Shown here one piece after another: positions 1-10,870 of a DNA stretch of 64,000 nucleotides. The stretch's first letter is position 1. The number at the start of each line of letters is the position of its first letter. A program made the position numbers and the translations under genes. Origin of the DNA: Cavia porcellus (lineage: Eukaryota > Chordata > Mammalia > Rodentia > Caviidae); contig NW_026947507.1 of NCBI RefSeq assembly GCF_034190915.1, forward strand, positions 35,048,501 to 35,112,500. Direction: 5' to 3'. The notes beneath the pieces are model-generated. The model had not been told where the DNA came from, did not search any database, and saw only the letters and a list, made by a program, of their open reading frames with translations.

Positions 1-551
1 TTTGCCCACTCTGAGGTGAGCACACAAGGGGCCTCCACTGCCTGTGGCCACACTTTACCCAAAGTACCCCAAAATCTCTCACCAACCTGCTCCTGATCCC
101 TCTCCTATTTATTTGCCCTCATCTATTCCCCTAACCCTAATCTCAACATTGACCCAAATATCCTACTGTCAGCAAGGCACTCACTCAATAAATCGGCATA
201 AAGATAATGACCTCCCTTACTCTGCCCGGCTTCTTGGGCATCTTGAAAGAAACACAGAAAACAAGAATCATCCCAACCAAAGGAATGAACATTGCCAAGG
301 GCTAATGGGTGGGCAGACATCTGAAGGCAGAGTAAAAATGCTTTGTACCCACTTCTCCTTCATAGCATCCCCTTGAATTCCTTGTGAGACATTATGCTGC
401 CCAAGGGCTTGCTTCCTATTGGGAATACAAGTTGTGACATGTCCTTCTTCCACCCAAGGATAGACGGGGAAGGAACAAGTACCTCTTCAATCAGTTGGTG
501 GCCATCCATCATGAAGCAGCAGCAGGTGAGTGGACATAGGTCAGTCTATCC

Positions 552-706
552 TTCTCCCTCCTGTTGGCTGCACACACGAGTGTGTGCACATGGACACATG
601 CACAGCTGCATACGTGTGCACACAGACAGACACACATGCACACAGTTTCCACCAGTGGGTGTCCCCCTGGTGCTCTCTGGGGAGAGCCCCTCTGGGAGAT
701 CACTGC
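552..706 (+). repeat. Duplicated block, copy A
   Basis: This is the first copy of a segment repeated about 550 bp downstream. In the aligned 80-base core (581-660 against 1131-1210) 75 bases are identical. The core is rich in alternating TG/CA steps such as GTGTGTGCACATGG. A two-base indel lies near the left edge. It does not match any SINE I recognise. Confidence 0.85.
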
Positions 707-1103
707 CTTCAGTTGTCTTCTGGTCCCAGTCCCCTGGTCCTACCCCACAATGCTATGAGACACCTCTCCACATACCCCTGCTGTGAGTTACTGTCTGAGC
801 CAACAAGTCCCAGCCATTTGCAAAGAACATAGACTCCAGGTGACATCAGACCACGTCTATCCACAGGAAGGCCATCAGTGGCAGAAAAGAGAACTGGCTG
901 GCTCACTGTCCTACCTCCAGGCAGAGGCTGGCACCACACAGCACAGTGTCCCCACTGTGACAAATGCCACTAGCACATGGGCCACCAGAAACAAGAGCCA
1001 TCGGAGCGGGTCCAGGATCAGAAGGATGGGAAATGGCATCCCATCACTTGATGGTGACAGAACGGGATCACATGTGGCCCTGGAAGCATAAGCCAGCCCA
1101 CCC

Positions 1104-1256
1104 TCTTCCCTCCTGCTGCCTGCACACGAGTGTGTGCACATGGACACATGCACAGCTGCATACATGTGCACACATACAGACACACGTGCACACAGTTGCC
1201 ACCAGTGGGCGTCATCCTGGTGCTCTCTAGAAGAACCCCTCCTGGAGATCACGGCC
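1104..1256 (+). repeat. Duplicated block, copy B
   Basis: This is the second copy of the block at 552-706, in the same orientation and offset by about 550 bases. Similarity runs from the CCCTCCTG segment to GGAGATCAC and fades outside. The sequence between the copies shows no clear similarity to the sequence after copy B, so the duplication is either old or confined to this block. Confidence 0.85.
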
Positions 1257-1687
1257 AACCCAGTGTCCAAGCAGGTGGCCAATGGAGAAAAAAGGATGGA
1301 AAGAGTGGAAGGGAAGCCTGACCACCAAACAGTCACCTCCTTCTCTGGAACCAAGAGGCCAGGTGCCTGTCCTCACAACTACATAAAAAACAGATCAAGA
1401 GTCCTGGGAGAGACATCACAGTACAGAAAAGAGACAGGGCCACTTAGGCTGCCTGGAGACCAAGGTTAAGCACTCTCTTCCTCCCCACCCCTCGCTGCTC
1501 TTTTTTTTAGTCCAGGAATAACAGGCTCTGATACTGCTGAGGAAGGTGAAGCAGTGAGAACAGGCAGAGGACTGCACACTCAGCACGGCTGGGACCCTCC
1601 CACCCTCCTGGTGTAAAACCATCTCCACTGAGAGCTGCATCCATGCATCCTCACTGGGACCTGTGAACGAGACACAAGTGCGCGCGT

Positions 1688-1689
<2 letters not shown>

Positions 1690-1733
<44 letters not shown>
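1690..1733. repeat. (CA)n microsatellite
   Basis: An uninterrupted AC/CA dinucleotide run of 44 bases, preceded by a CGCGCGTG segment. It lies downstream of the predicted GFRA2 polyadenylation site. Confidence 0.97.
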
Positions 1734-1735
<2 letters not shown>

Positions 1736-1840
1736 CCCCAGGCCCTGTGGGAGCCTCAGGTAGCCCCCAACGGTGGCACTGGGCCCACTGGGCAGAAGGC
1801 ACACAGTAGTGAGGCAGAAGGCATCTTGCTTCCTAGTACG

Positions 1841-1846
1841 TTTATT
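1841..1846 (-). terminator. Polyadenylation signal AATAAA of GFRA2
   Basis: The plus strand reads TTTATT, so the transcript carries AATAAA about 1.2 kb after the stop. A GU-rich stretch (TGTGTGCC in the transcript sense, about 1797-1804) lies some 35-45 bases further on, where a downstream element is expected. Cleavage would fall near 1816-1828. Confidence 0.75.
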
Positions 1847-2942
1847 GGAGCCTTGGTTAAGTGAACGTGGATCAGGAGTCCCAGGCCACAGCCCCTCAGC
1901 CCACCTGCAGTGGGGCTCCAGGAGTCCATTTCCATTTTTTTTCCATTATAGACAACATTATTAAAAAAAATAAACTTTACAATAATACATTTTCGCTCAT
2001 CTGTGGGGTATTATTTTGATAGTTTCGTTTCTTAGAAAAAGGAAAGGAGGAGGAGACCACAGGCTATCTGTATACGGACGCAGATGTACACCCATGTTAG
2101 AAAGAAGCCTCGCTATGTACAGACAGGGGATGTGTGTCCAGGAAGTGAGGAAAGAGAAGGTGGAAATGTGGAGAGGGAAGAGGAGAGGCCTGAGCTCAAG
2201 AGACCAGACAGTGCTGTGACCCTCGTCCTGCCACGGTCTCTTCTGCCCCTCTCTGTGGTCCTTCTCCCAAGGGGAGCCCCACTAAATGGACCCAAAATAA
2301 AACCAAGAAAGCCAGTAAAGCATCATATCTCTCTGACTTAAATTCCTGACATTAGGGAGGAAGATGCAGCCCAGAGCTTGTCTCCCAGGCTACCCCAACC
2401 CTGCCCCGAGCCAGCCCTACCTGCCCCCCTCGGACTCTAATCAGGGGGACCCAGAGTGGCCATGGGGGCTCCCACACCAGACACAGCCCCACCTAGCCAC
2501 CAGAAGGCAGAAAGGGAGGCCAAATCATCTCCATCTTTGAAGCCAGGAGGAGGGGGCCAACCAGCCCAGCCGAACCCCATGGCTGGTCAGACCCCTGCTT
2601 CTCCACTGACCAGTGCCCACTTCCAGACCCTGCAAGTCCTCAGAGTGGGCAGCTGGAGAGAGCAGCTGCAGGTGTCCTGTCCTCAGCCTGCATCAAGCAC
2701 TGCACAGTCCCCTCCACACCAAGGGTCTCATCTTGGTCCAGAGATAAAAACACCAGAGACAGTAAAGGGCACTTCTAGAGTCTGTGCCTTCCTCGGCCCT
2801 TGGTGGCCCTTGCCAGGGGACCTGTGGGCTGGCTCTCAGGCTGCCCGCCTGCTTGTTTGTTTGGTTTAGAAAAACTTCTCCAGAGCAGAAACCTGGGAGG
2901 AGACAGGTTCAGAGACAAGGTGGGAAAAAAATTTTTTGCAAG

Positions 2943-2990
2943 GTGTGTGTGTGTGTGTCTGTGTGTGTCTGTGTGTGTCTGTGTGTGTCT
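2943..2990. repeat. (TG)n/(TGTC)n repeat in the GFRA2 3' UTR
   Basis: A GT dinucleotide run changing into regular GTGTGTGTCT units. In the transcript it reads as a CA-rich tract with periodic AGAC. It begins about 70 bases after the stop codon. Confidence 0.95.
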
Positions 2991-3060
2991 GGGTGTCTTT
3001 CCATTTTCTCAGGCGGGAGTTCTGCAGCTTGTAGAAATCTCTTGATGCAGTTCCCAGCGC

Positions 3061-3183
3061 TTACAAGGCCAGTTTCAGCATCAGAAGGGGGAGCATGGTG
3101 AAGGCAGCCGTCGGTCGGGCTCTGCTGAGGCCTGAGTTAGGTTTGATCACCTTTTTGCTCCCTGGGATGATATTTGTCGTGAG
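3061..3183 (-). CDS. GFRA2: GFRA2 last coding exon: GPI-anchor signal and stop
   Basis: This segment has 40 codons and a TAA stop (3061-3063), after acceptor GGACTCAG with a long T-rich tract. The peptide starts LTTNIIPGSKKVIKPNSGLS and ends AAFTMLPLLMLKLAL. It has the layout of a GPI-attachment signal: small residues around PNSG as a plausible omega region, a short basic spacer (SRARP), then a hydrophobic tail with no cytoplasmic domain. In the family the tail is cleaved in the ER and replaced by GPI, placing the receptor in lipid rafts. Several residues here differ from human as I recall it (for example FTMLPLL), as expected for a tail selected only for hydrophobicity. Confidence 0.96.
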   Translation of the reverse strand, partial: LTTNIIPGSKKVIKPNSGLSRARPTAAFTMLPLLMLKLAL

Positions 3184-3982
3184 CTGAGTCCACAGCAGAA
3201 GCAGAAACAGAGAGAAAACAACACCAACAACAATAATACTGTCAGCAAGGCTGGAGTCAGGAACCATCCCACCTGTAGCCCCACCTCTCAGGCCATCCAG
3301 AGGAACCTTTCTGGCACCCAGAAGTGGAACTGGGCTTCCACGCGGCTGGGCAGGACAGAAGCACAGGGATAGGTGGCCCCTTCCAGGCTCTGAGCCCTTG
3401 GGTGCAGGAGGTGGGCAGCACATCGGAACTGATAAGGGAAAATATTTAAAGACACCAAAAGAAAGTCTGGGGACCCAGAGGACCTTTCCTAATGTGTAGG
3501 GTGCCTGCCTGAGCTTCTTTCCCTCTTGCAGAACTCTACCCAGGCGCTTCTCACCCAAAGGACCACCATGGATTTGTATGTCACACAGGCTTCTTGGTGG
3601 ATGGACACCTCAACACAATGGCTGGGTCTTTATTCATCTCTGTACTTTGTAAATATCACTGACCCAGCCCTGAGCAGCTCGGAAAGAATAAGGAAAGAGT
3701 GAGAGGGCCTCTGCTCAAAGCAGCCACTCCTTGAGGGAGGCAGTTACTCGGTGGGGGAGGCAGCCACAGATTCTAACTGTGGACCCTTTGTACTGCCCAA
3801 GCCACCCCTGCAGAGTGATGCCTACTCAGGCCCAGGTGGGACCAGAAGCTCAGCTGGCCCTGCCTGCACAACTGGATGCAGGGCCTTGGAGCACAAGGGT
3901 CACCTAGAAAACAGCCCACTCTGGGGCTCTGGGCCGGCCTGTCTCCTGCACCCATCCCCCGCCCCGCTTTTCCCCTACTCAC
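3184..3982 (-). other. GFRA2 intron 8
   Basis: A 799-bp intron bounded by GTGAGT (minus strand, ending at 3982) and AG (3184-3185). I see no recognisable repeat or second gene in it. The open frame extending into it from the last exon is simply readthrough of the acceptor region. Confidence 0.85.
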
Positions 3983-4036
3983 CTCTGTGAAACACATGCT
4001 TAACTCTTTGGAGTCATTGGCCTTTAGCCCCTGCTC
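3983..4036 (-). CDS. GFRA2: GFRA2 coding exon 8: short in-frame stalk exon
   Basis: This is a 54-nt exon encoding exactly 18 residues, EQGLKANDSKELSMCFTE. The acceptor is CTCCCACAG after a strong pyrimidine tract and the donor is GTGAGT. Both flanking introns are phase 0. The NDS triplet keeps the N-glycosylation sequon that is NNS in human. It has one cysteine. Because it is short and symmetric it could be skipped without changing the frame, though nothing in the sequence shows that this happens. Confidence 0.96.
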
Positions 4037-4346
4037 CTGTGGGAGAAAGAGAGAAGTAAGGCCAGGTCTCCGGGCTTTTCTGGGCCAGGCCTTGTCCAGC
4101 GACTGAGATAAGGCTTTGGCATTCACTGTTGGCATCATGATAAAGAGTACATAACATGACAAAGGGCACATAATGAAGCAGAGTACTGGCTCCATCCCAC
4201 CCAGCACAAAATGCCCAGCCCCATCTGAAATCCTCAGCAATTAGACTCTGGCTCCTCTGGGCGCCTGAAAACACAGCTCTAGGCCTTACTCCAGTCCACA
4301 ACGTGTTTCAGGAATAGGCCACTTCCATGTCTGTCTACACACTCAG

Positions 4347-4462
4347 AGCTCCTCAAAGGTGGGGACCAGGTTTCTTTTCCTTGCATGGAGTAGTGTTCGG
4401 CTTATAATAGAAACTCAGTCAATGTTTCACTAGATGCATGCATGAATGAATACATGAATGGA
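4347..4462 (+). repeat. L2 LINE 3' end fragment
   Basis: The segment resembles the L2 3' tail, with a gene-like 'AGGTGGGGACCAGG' start, a CAGTCAATG segment and a terminal degenerate TGAA repeat, which is typical of L2 3' ends. It is old and diverged. Confidence 0.6.
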
Positions 4463-6240
4463 TCCACAGATCAGAAATGTCATCTGGGTGCCAGCTCCTG
4501 TTATTTGCCTTTGTTGCTAGAGCTTTATGGAAAAAGATCATAAGCCCACATCTGGACTCAAGGGGAAAGGGAGCTGCGATCGATTAGCAATGTCTGCACT
4601 GGTGCCTGTTAGGTAGATATTGGGTATTTGTGTCAGGCCGTTCCTACCCCAAACAGATGTGCAGCACCTGGGACTTCTTTAGAGAGATGACAAATGGGAA
4701 AGGCAGGTTAGTGTGATGATGGTTCCAGAATTCTCTAGGCTGGCACAAATACAGGGTGTCTGTGCATGAAAAGCAGTCCACCATTAGCATCATCCCAATA
4801 AAAATCCATGGGAACCAGCTGGGGATGCGGAGCTTCTAACCTGGCTTCAAATGGCTTGGTTCCCATGGTACTTGTGGGGAAGTTCTGGCCACCAATAGCA
4901 ATTGGGAAGCCCAAGAAATTATGCCTAAATCATTGCTATTGGCCAGACATATCAATAATACTGTGGCATTAGAGGCAATCAACCACCCAAGACATCTGGT
5001 CAGCTAAACAAGGTCCCAGCTGTCACACGGAGACCCTAGCCAAGAGTAGAGTCATTGCCAATGGTGGAGACTGGACCTGCTGATCAGTACAGCAGGAATG
5101 GGTCCAGACCCTGCCCAGAAGGATCCTGTTCAAGACTACAATACTCTTGTCTCCAAGTGCCAAGTTACATCCCAGCCATCCCACCAACTGTGTCCCCCTG
5201 TACAAGGTCATGCTCCAGCAAGGACTGGATCCTGGGACTACAGTGCCACTCTAACCAGAAGCAGGGATGAGGACATGACATACCACCTCAGAAGCCATCA
5301 TCACCATCTCTCATCTGCCCTCTCCTGCCCCTTCACCAACCCTCATGCAATCCCATCAGTCCTTACCTGTCACATGCACCACTCAGCAGCTACTTACACC
5401 TGACATCACTTCCTGGTGTAACTGGTAACTGTATAACTGCAGCAGTGCTGTGCTACCCCTTTGAGGGGGAGGTCTCTGTGTTCCCATATCCCACGGTGCT
5501 TGCTAAATACGGAGCCCATGTAGAATCACAGGAGGCAGCCCCTTAGGGCTCAAGATGCTATCCCATTTCAACCAAAACGTCTGATTTTATTTGTTTCATG
5601 CAAGGAACTTACACATAATTTAAAAACCAAAAAAAAAAGTGTACTGCTTTTTAAAAAAAAAAATAAAGCTTGACAGAACAATGAGAATAGCTGTCCTCTA
5701 AAATGGGGCCAGCGCAACATTCCATGGGGACGGATGCCAGCTCTCAGGCAAGTCCTAGGCTAGACACTACCAGTTCAGCAGAGTCCAGCAGTGCTACCCC
5801 AAGCTCAGCCCACCCCAAGCACACTCCGCCAGGTGTGCAGAGATAAGATCTGAAGGTCGATGCCCCCTGGAGCACCTGGCTTAGGCCTGTTGCTCCAGAG
5901 TGAGCAGGACCCAACAGATTCCTCCCAACAAGGGAGGGGAGCAAGAGTGCAGGCAGAGCTTACACAGGGAAACAGAGGGGAGACAAAGTCCGCCTGAACC
6001 TAGGGACCTATGGGTCAGAGCTAACCAGCCACAGCACTGGGTGCAGGGTACACCCTGGACTCTGACACTACTCTGAGCCGTCCCTTCAGGTGCTGCCAGA
6101 TTAGTATATGAGGTTTTGTCCACACAGACCCACTACAATGTTCCATTGTCTTACACTGCAGGACCCTAACACTTGGTGTCCACAGGACAGGCCCTTCAGC
6201 TGAGGACACAGAGAAACAGAATGAGCAGCAAAGGGCTTGA

Positions 6241-6330
6241 GAGGCCAGAGTTCTGGGCCCAAGTCTGGACCTTCTAATGATGCGAGGCAAGTGTACTGAG
6301 CTCAGTTTCCCCATCTATTAATGAGAGACA
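6241..6330 (+). repeat. MIR-like SINE fragment
   Basis: This contains the CTCAGTTTCCCCATCTATTA block, the hallmark 3' part of the MIR core, with a decayed upstream part. It is short and diverged, so the limits are approximate. Confidence 0.5.
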
Positions 6331-9300
6331 TACCAAGCTACCCTGATGACAGCAGTGCTCCCTACAAAGCTAAGAGTTCACCATTCACTGCGTGAAGCAC
6401 AAAGCACAGCCCAGCCTGCTTTTCCACCCAAGGCACAGCCCAGAAGCAAAGCAGCACAGAGGCCAGGAAGGGGCCAGGAGACGAGCCCCAGGCAGGCGGC
6501 CTCCTGCTCTCTCCCCAGCCTCCCGCGGCCTCTTTCCCAGATGACAGCTTGGGAAGGAAAGGGCTCGAGAAGTCTCCACCCCACTAGATTCCCAGAAAAC
6601 ACAGAGCAGACAGCACAGGCCTCAGTAACCTCACCTGACGGCCAACCTGAAAGGCCTTCACGGTTAGAGTGGCAGGCCAGAAGCGGACTTTTCTGAAAGC
6701 GGCACAGGTGGGGAGGTGTAGACACGGAAATTCTACAGTCTCGTACAAACAGGGGCTCAGACCATTGCCTCCTTCCCTCAGCAACTGGGGAGCCATCTCA
6801 GCCCTGCCCTTGAGAGGTTCATATCTTCCAGAGAAATGGAGCTCACACCTTATAGAGAACTAAGCCTCCACACAATCTTCTGCAGGCCAGTGAAATGCCA
6901 GGGCAGAAAGGAGGCCTTGAGCTGTTGCTGTCCTCTGGGGCCAGACTCTCCCTGACTCTGGTGCCCGTGGCTTACTCCAAGTCCTGCCCAGCCTCCGCTC
7001 TGAGACTCTCTGCCCCTTGGGGCAGGCTCGGGGCTGTGAGTGATGGTGCCCCACGGGGGCCAGGCTGCTAGGACAGGACACAAGGCCTCCCACAATAATC
7101 CCTGTAACTCAGCAGCAGGCAGAGGGACCATGTGGGAGAGCTGGCCCTACATCGGGCTGTGCCAAGTGGCCAGTGCAGGGGCATAGACAGGAGGGAGGAC
7201 AGCAGCAAGGAGAGTTTGTTCTTCTAGAACTTTCTCCCACAGATGCCCCTTGCTCAGGAAGCTGGAAGTTACTGTCTTCCTCTTCTTTGCTGCCAACCTC
7301 TGTCCCTGCACTGCACCCCCTAAGGCCAGGCTGGTGGTCCCAGAGCCTTGCTGGCCAGACATAGGTGCCAGTGACTAAATGCAAAGCTGTCCAGCTACAC
7401 CTTCAGCTGCCTGGCTCTCCCCATGTCCCCTGCTTCTGCTCCTGGGCCCAACCTCAATTCCTAGTACCCTTGGCCTCCTGTACCCACCGCAGCCCCTCAC
7501 CAGGCCCAGCCCTCCTATACATCCCCAGCCCTGCCACTCTCCCCTCTTCCTCCTCCTCCATGCCTGCCCACATCCTGTCTCTCACCTGCAAATAGAGAAA
7601 AGGTCTCCTACAATGTCCTGCTGACTCCAATCTCTCTCCCCTACCAACAAATCTCCACCTCTGTCCAGTTAACCCTTGGCAGCCACAGCTCTCACCAGTC
7701 CAAACGCCCCCTTGTCCCGCACCTCCTGCGTCTCGCTGCTCAGCACTCCAGCCCACACATCACATGTGCACCCCACCGCTTTCCCATACAAGCTCTGTGT
7801 GTCCCTCCCAAACCAATAGTCTGCATTGCCTCCTGGTCTTCTATAAAACTCCAGAGGCCACTATTTCAGGACATACAGTCTCTGCCACAAGTACCATACC
7901 CTGCTCTCCCTGCAGCACAGAAGATCCGCCAACAAAAGCCATGGCTGTGCTCCGGTGATGCTCACGCTATGAACAGGCAGGGAGCCCCCGCAGAACACAC
8001 TCTCCATATGCTGTGCAGACTCCAGGCATCACTACCACCTGCCCTCTGCCTGGGAGGCCCTCACACACTCCAACCCAACTCCATTCTCCAGTCGACCGAC
8101 CCAATCCCTTCAGGCTTGGAAGAAGGTTGCCCTTGTTCTGAGTCTTTGGTTTCCACCACTGTCAGCTGAAAAAGCGTCCTTCCCTCCCAGGACCTCATCT
8201 CAGCAGTCCTCTTGGTGTGACAGTCTTCTCCCTTCAAAGCCTCCTGTCTTCCCTAGCGGTGTTAGGACCAGGGTACCCATACCCTGGTCACTAAGCTTGT
8301 CAGCCACAGTACTCAAGACAGGCGACATGCAGTAAGACTACACCAATTAATGAACACAGGCACTGACTGGGCCACCTGATGTCACACTCTGGCCTGTGTG
8401 CTGAGCACAGCCCCCACCCCCACAGCAGAGAAGATGAGGAAGGAGACAGAGGTGGCTGCTGGCTGCTAAAGTTGCTTCAGGCATGAAGTAAAAGACCGTT
8501 TGGTAACCCCTCCAAACTCGTCTCTAGTCCCGAGATGCGACTGGTAGTGAGCAGAAGAGGTGAAAGTGGCTGGCGGAGACAAAGATGAGGGTCACTAGTA
8601 CTCTTCAGCCCGAGGAAAGGTGAGCATCCCACTGATCTGGGGGGACCCTGCAGACTGGTGTTCTGAGCCCAGAGCAACCCAAGCGGGTGTCAGGAATGGG
8701 GAACGGGCCATGGGCAGGCAAATCCCTGATCATCACTGGCCTTCCTTCATCCCCACCGTAGGCCGTGATCCGGGTGTCACTGCCAGACCAAAAGCCTCCT
8801 GACCAATATTCCCACATCTTCAAACCAAAACCATCTTCACGCTGCCCTTTCCCCATCCTCTGCATCCCCAGGGCATCCAGGAGGGGCCCAGAACTGGACA
8901 CAGCTGCTAAGAAGACACCCAGCGCTGCCTGAGGAGACAGCACCAAGTTCCAACAAACCACACAAGCCGGGAACCACAGTTCTCCTCTAACCCCCACAGT
9001 GCACCTGCTCTGTGCCAGGCCTGTGTACTTGACTCTGCGAGGTGATGCAGAAGGGGGACATTCCACCCAGGCTTCCAGGGCGGCAAGAGAGCCCAGATGA
9101 TGATGGGACAAAGTAGGAGCCCAAAGCAGGCAGACCGCAGTTTGGCATGGACAGAATTAAGAAAGACAACCCCAGGGGGGAAATGTGAGGAGGACTCACT
9201 GGGCAGAGGGGCAGAGAGGAGAAGCAGAAGCCTGTGGCTCAAAGCAGCCAGTCTGTGCCCAGGCCAGTGTCTTGCCCACACCCTGCAGGGCCATTTTTGG

Positions 9301-10516
9301 GGGGTGCCTCCCCTCCCCAGGCTCCAGAAGCAAAAGCTTTTGGTGAGTGTCCAAGATGGGCACTGCATCCCCAGCCTCCCAGATCCGCCACTCCTGAGGC
9401 CAGTGCAACACAGGAAAGAGTGAGTGTTGACACCAGATACAAACATGAGCAAGCTGCACAGAAGCCCAGGAGAACACCCCAGACCCTACCAGCCCTCTCT
9501 AAGTCCCAGAGACCCCAGACAGAGATACAGCCAAGAGGAGCAATCCCGACAGCTGGATCCAAGACTGCATCAGATGCCAGTCAAAGGGCCAGCTCAGGGC
9601 CACAGTAGCTCTTCCACAGTGCCTCAGATGCCCATGCCAACATCCCTGCCCAGAAAGCCCCAGTGGGGATGAGAGCTCTTCCATCCCACATCCACCCATC
9701 ACAGTAAAGTCCTTTGAGGGGGACAGATTTGAGAAGACAGCACAAGGTAGCCAAGGGCCCACTTCCAGGACCTGCCCAGCTTTCACCCAGCTGTAGAACC
9801 ATGGGCAAGCTACTGGCCATGCTGGGCCACCTCTTCCATGGGTTTAGGATGGGAATCTTGATGAATCCTTCCAGTCCTAACCTTAGAGGAGTCCCCCCTG
9901 GCTGTCCTCTCTAAGGGAACCAAGGAAAGAGGAAGCAGAGGTACAAAAAACAATCTTGCCACTCTCCCAGCCATATCTGGGGTACATGGTTCCCTTCAAC
10001 CCAGGCCACAGCTCCCTGTCACTGCTTTAAGAACCTTTCCTATAGCCAAGGGTTCCCGTAGCTCCCAAGGGCTCCATCAGGGCTACCAATCAGAGACATT
10101 CCAAGCTAGCAGAGCGGATAGACAGAAGAGGGGGTGCAGGCTGGGGTGAACCACCTGCCATGGGAGCACAGGTGCTCATTAAAAGACTGCCATTAAAACA
10201 GAATCCAGGCCCTTTCCCTGGCACTTCTGAGAAGGCACAGGGAAGTAATGGTGGCCGGGGTCTCTTTTGAGAGTCTGATCCTCTTTCTTTCTTCTTTGGC
10301 TGTCCACCCCCACCCCATGGACCTTGGCCAGAGGGATTTGTCCAGGCAGCCTCCCCATTCCACAGACACTATAACACCTAACATTTAGGCAGTGTCCTTC
10401 AGTTTATGAAGAATTTCCATAACATCATCTCCCACACAGGGCATTTATCCACCGTCTCTCCAGGGATCAAACCAAGTCTAAGACAAGGCCCAAGACCAGA
10501 GCCTGCAGAAAGCCGA

Positions 10517-10870
10517 TGTTATGGCTTCTGTTTGGATATCCCCCTATCTAAGCCTCATGCAATCATGGAGGTGGCTGAGTCTAGCACTTGTGATTGGTTC
10601 ATTGGCTCACGCTGGGATTGGTGGTGTGAGTGCTGCATTTGCCTAGGGGTGGGTAGACGGCATACAATATAAGGGAGGGAAGGAGGCACTTTTCCTTTTG
10701 CCCTTTTCACTCTTGTCACTTGCAGCCATCAGGACAGTTGCCCCTTAGCTGCACCACCCTGCTTGGAGCCAGCCGAGTATGGACTGAAACCTCTAAAATA
10801 CTATGAGCTAAAAAACCTTTCCTTCCTTCATTTTGGGTGTCGTATTTTTGTCCCAGCAATGATAGAAAAG
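10517..10870 (+). mobile_element. Solitary LTR, ERVL-MaLR-like
   Basis: It begins TGTTATGGCTTCTG and ends with the segment GTATTTTTGTCCCAGCAATG, which resembles the 3' end of rodent and mammalian MaLR LTRs. Internally it has ACTGAAACCTCTAAAATACT, matching the usual pre-polyadenylation segment. Three ATTGG boxes (10593, 10601, 10617) precede a TATAAG at 10668-10673. No internal viral genes accompany it. Two similar LTRs in the same orientation lie at 20487 and 44215. The subfamily is not assigned. Confidence 0.65.

Larger units (their letters stand above)
1..1815. other. Flank downstream of GFRA2
   Basis: I see no coding exon on either strand. Open frames here are short, have no recognisable motifs and run through repeat-like sequence. 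The interval holds two diverged copies of a purine-pyrimidine alternating block (552-706 and 1104-1256) and a CA microsatellite (1690-1733). Confidence 0.7.
1820..3060 (-). other. GFRA2: GFRA2 3' untranslated region
   Basis: This runs from the base after the TAA stop to the predicted cleavage site just past the AATAAA at 1841-1846. It contains a CA-rich repeat in mRNA sense close to the stop (2943-2990) and an AU-rich tract around 1930-2035 with U runs. I see no other canonical AATAAA or ATTAAA on the minus strand in this interval. The 3' end is inferred from the signal and a following GU-rich segment, not from transcripts. Confidence 0.75.

Noticed and set aside
123..145. CCCTAACCCTAAT as an interstitial telomere repeat
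   Set aside because: Only about two units are present, too few to distinguish from chance.
1965..1975. Plus-strand AATAAA as a polyadenylation signal
   Set aside because: It lies antisense inside the U-rich part of the GFRA2 3' UTR and no plus-strand gene leads to it.
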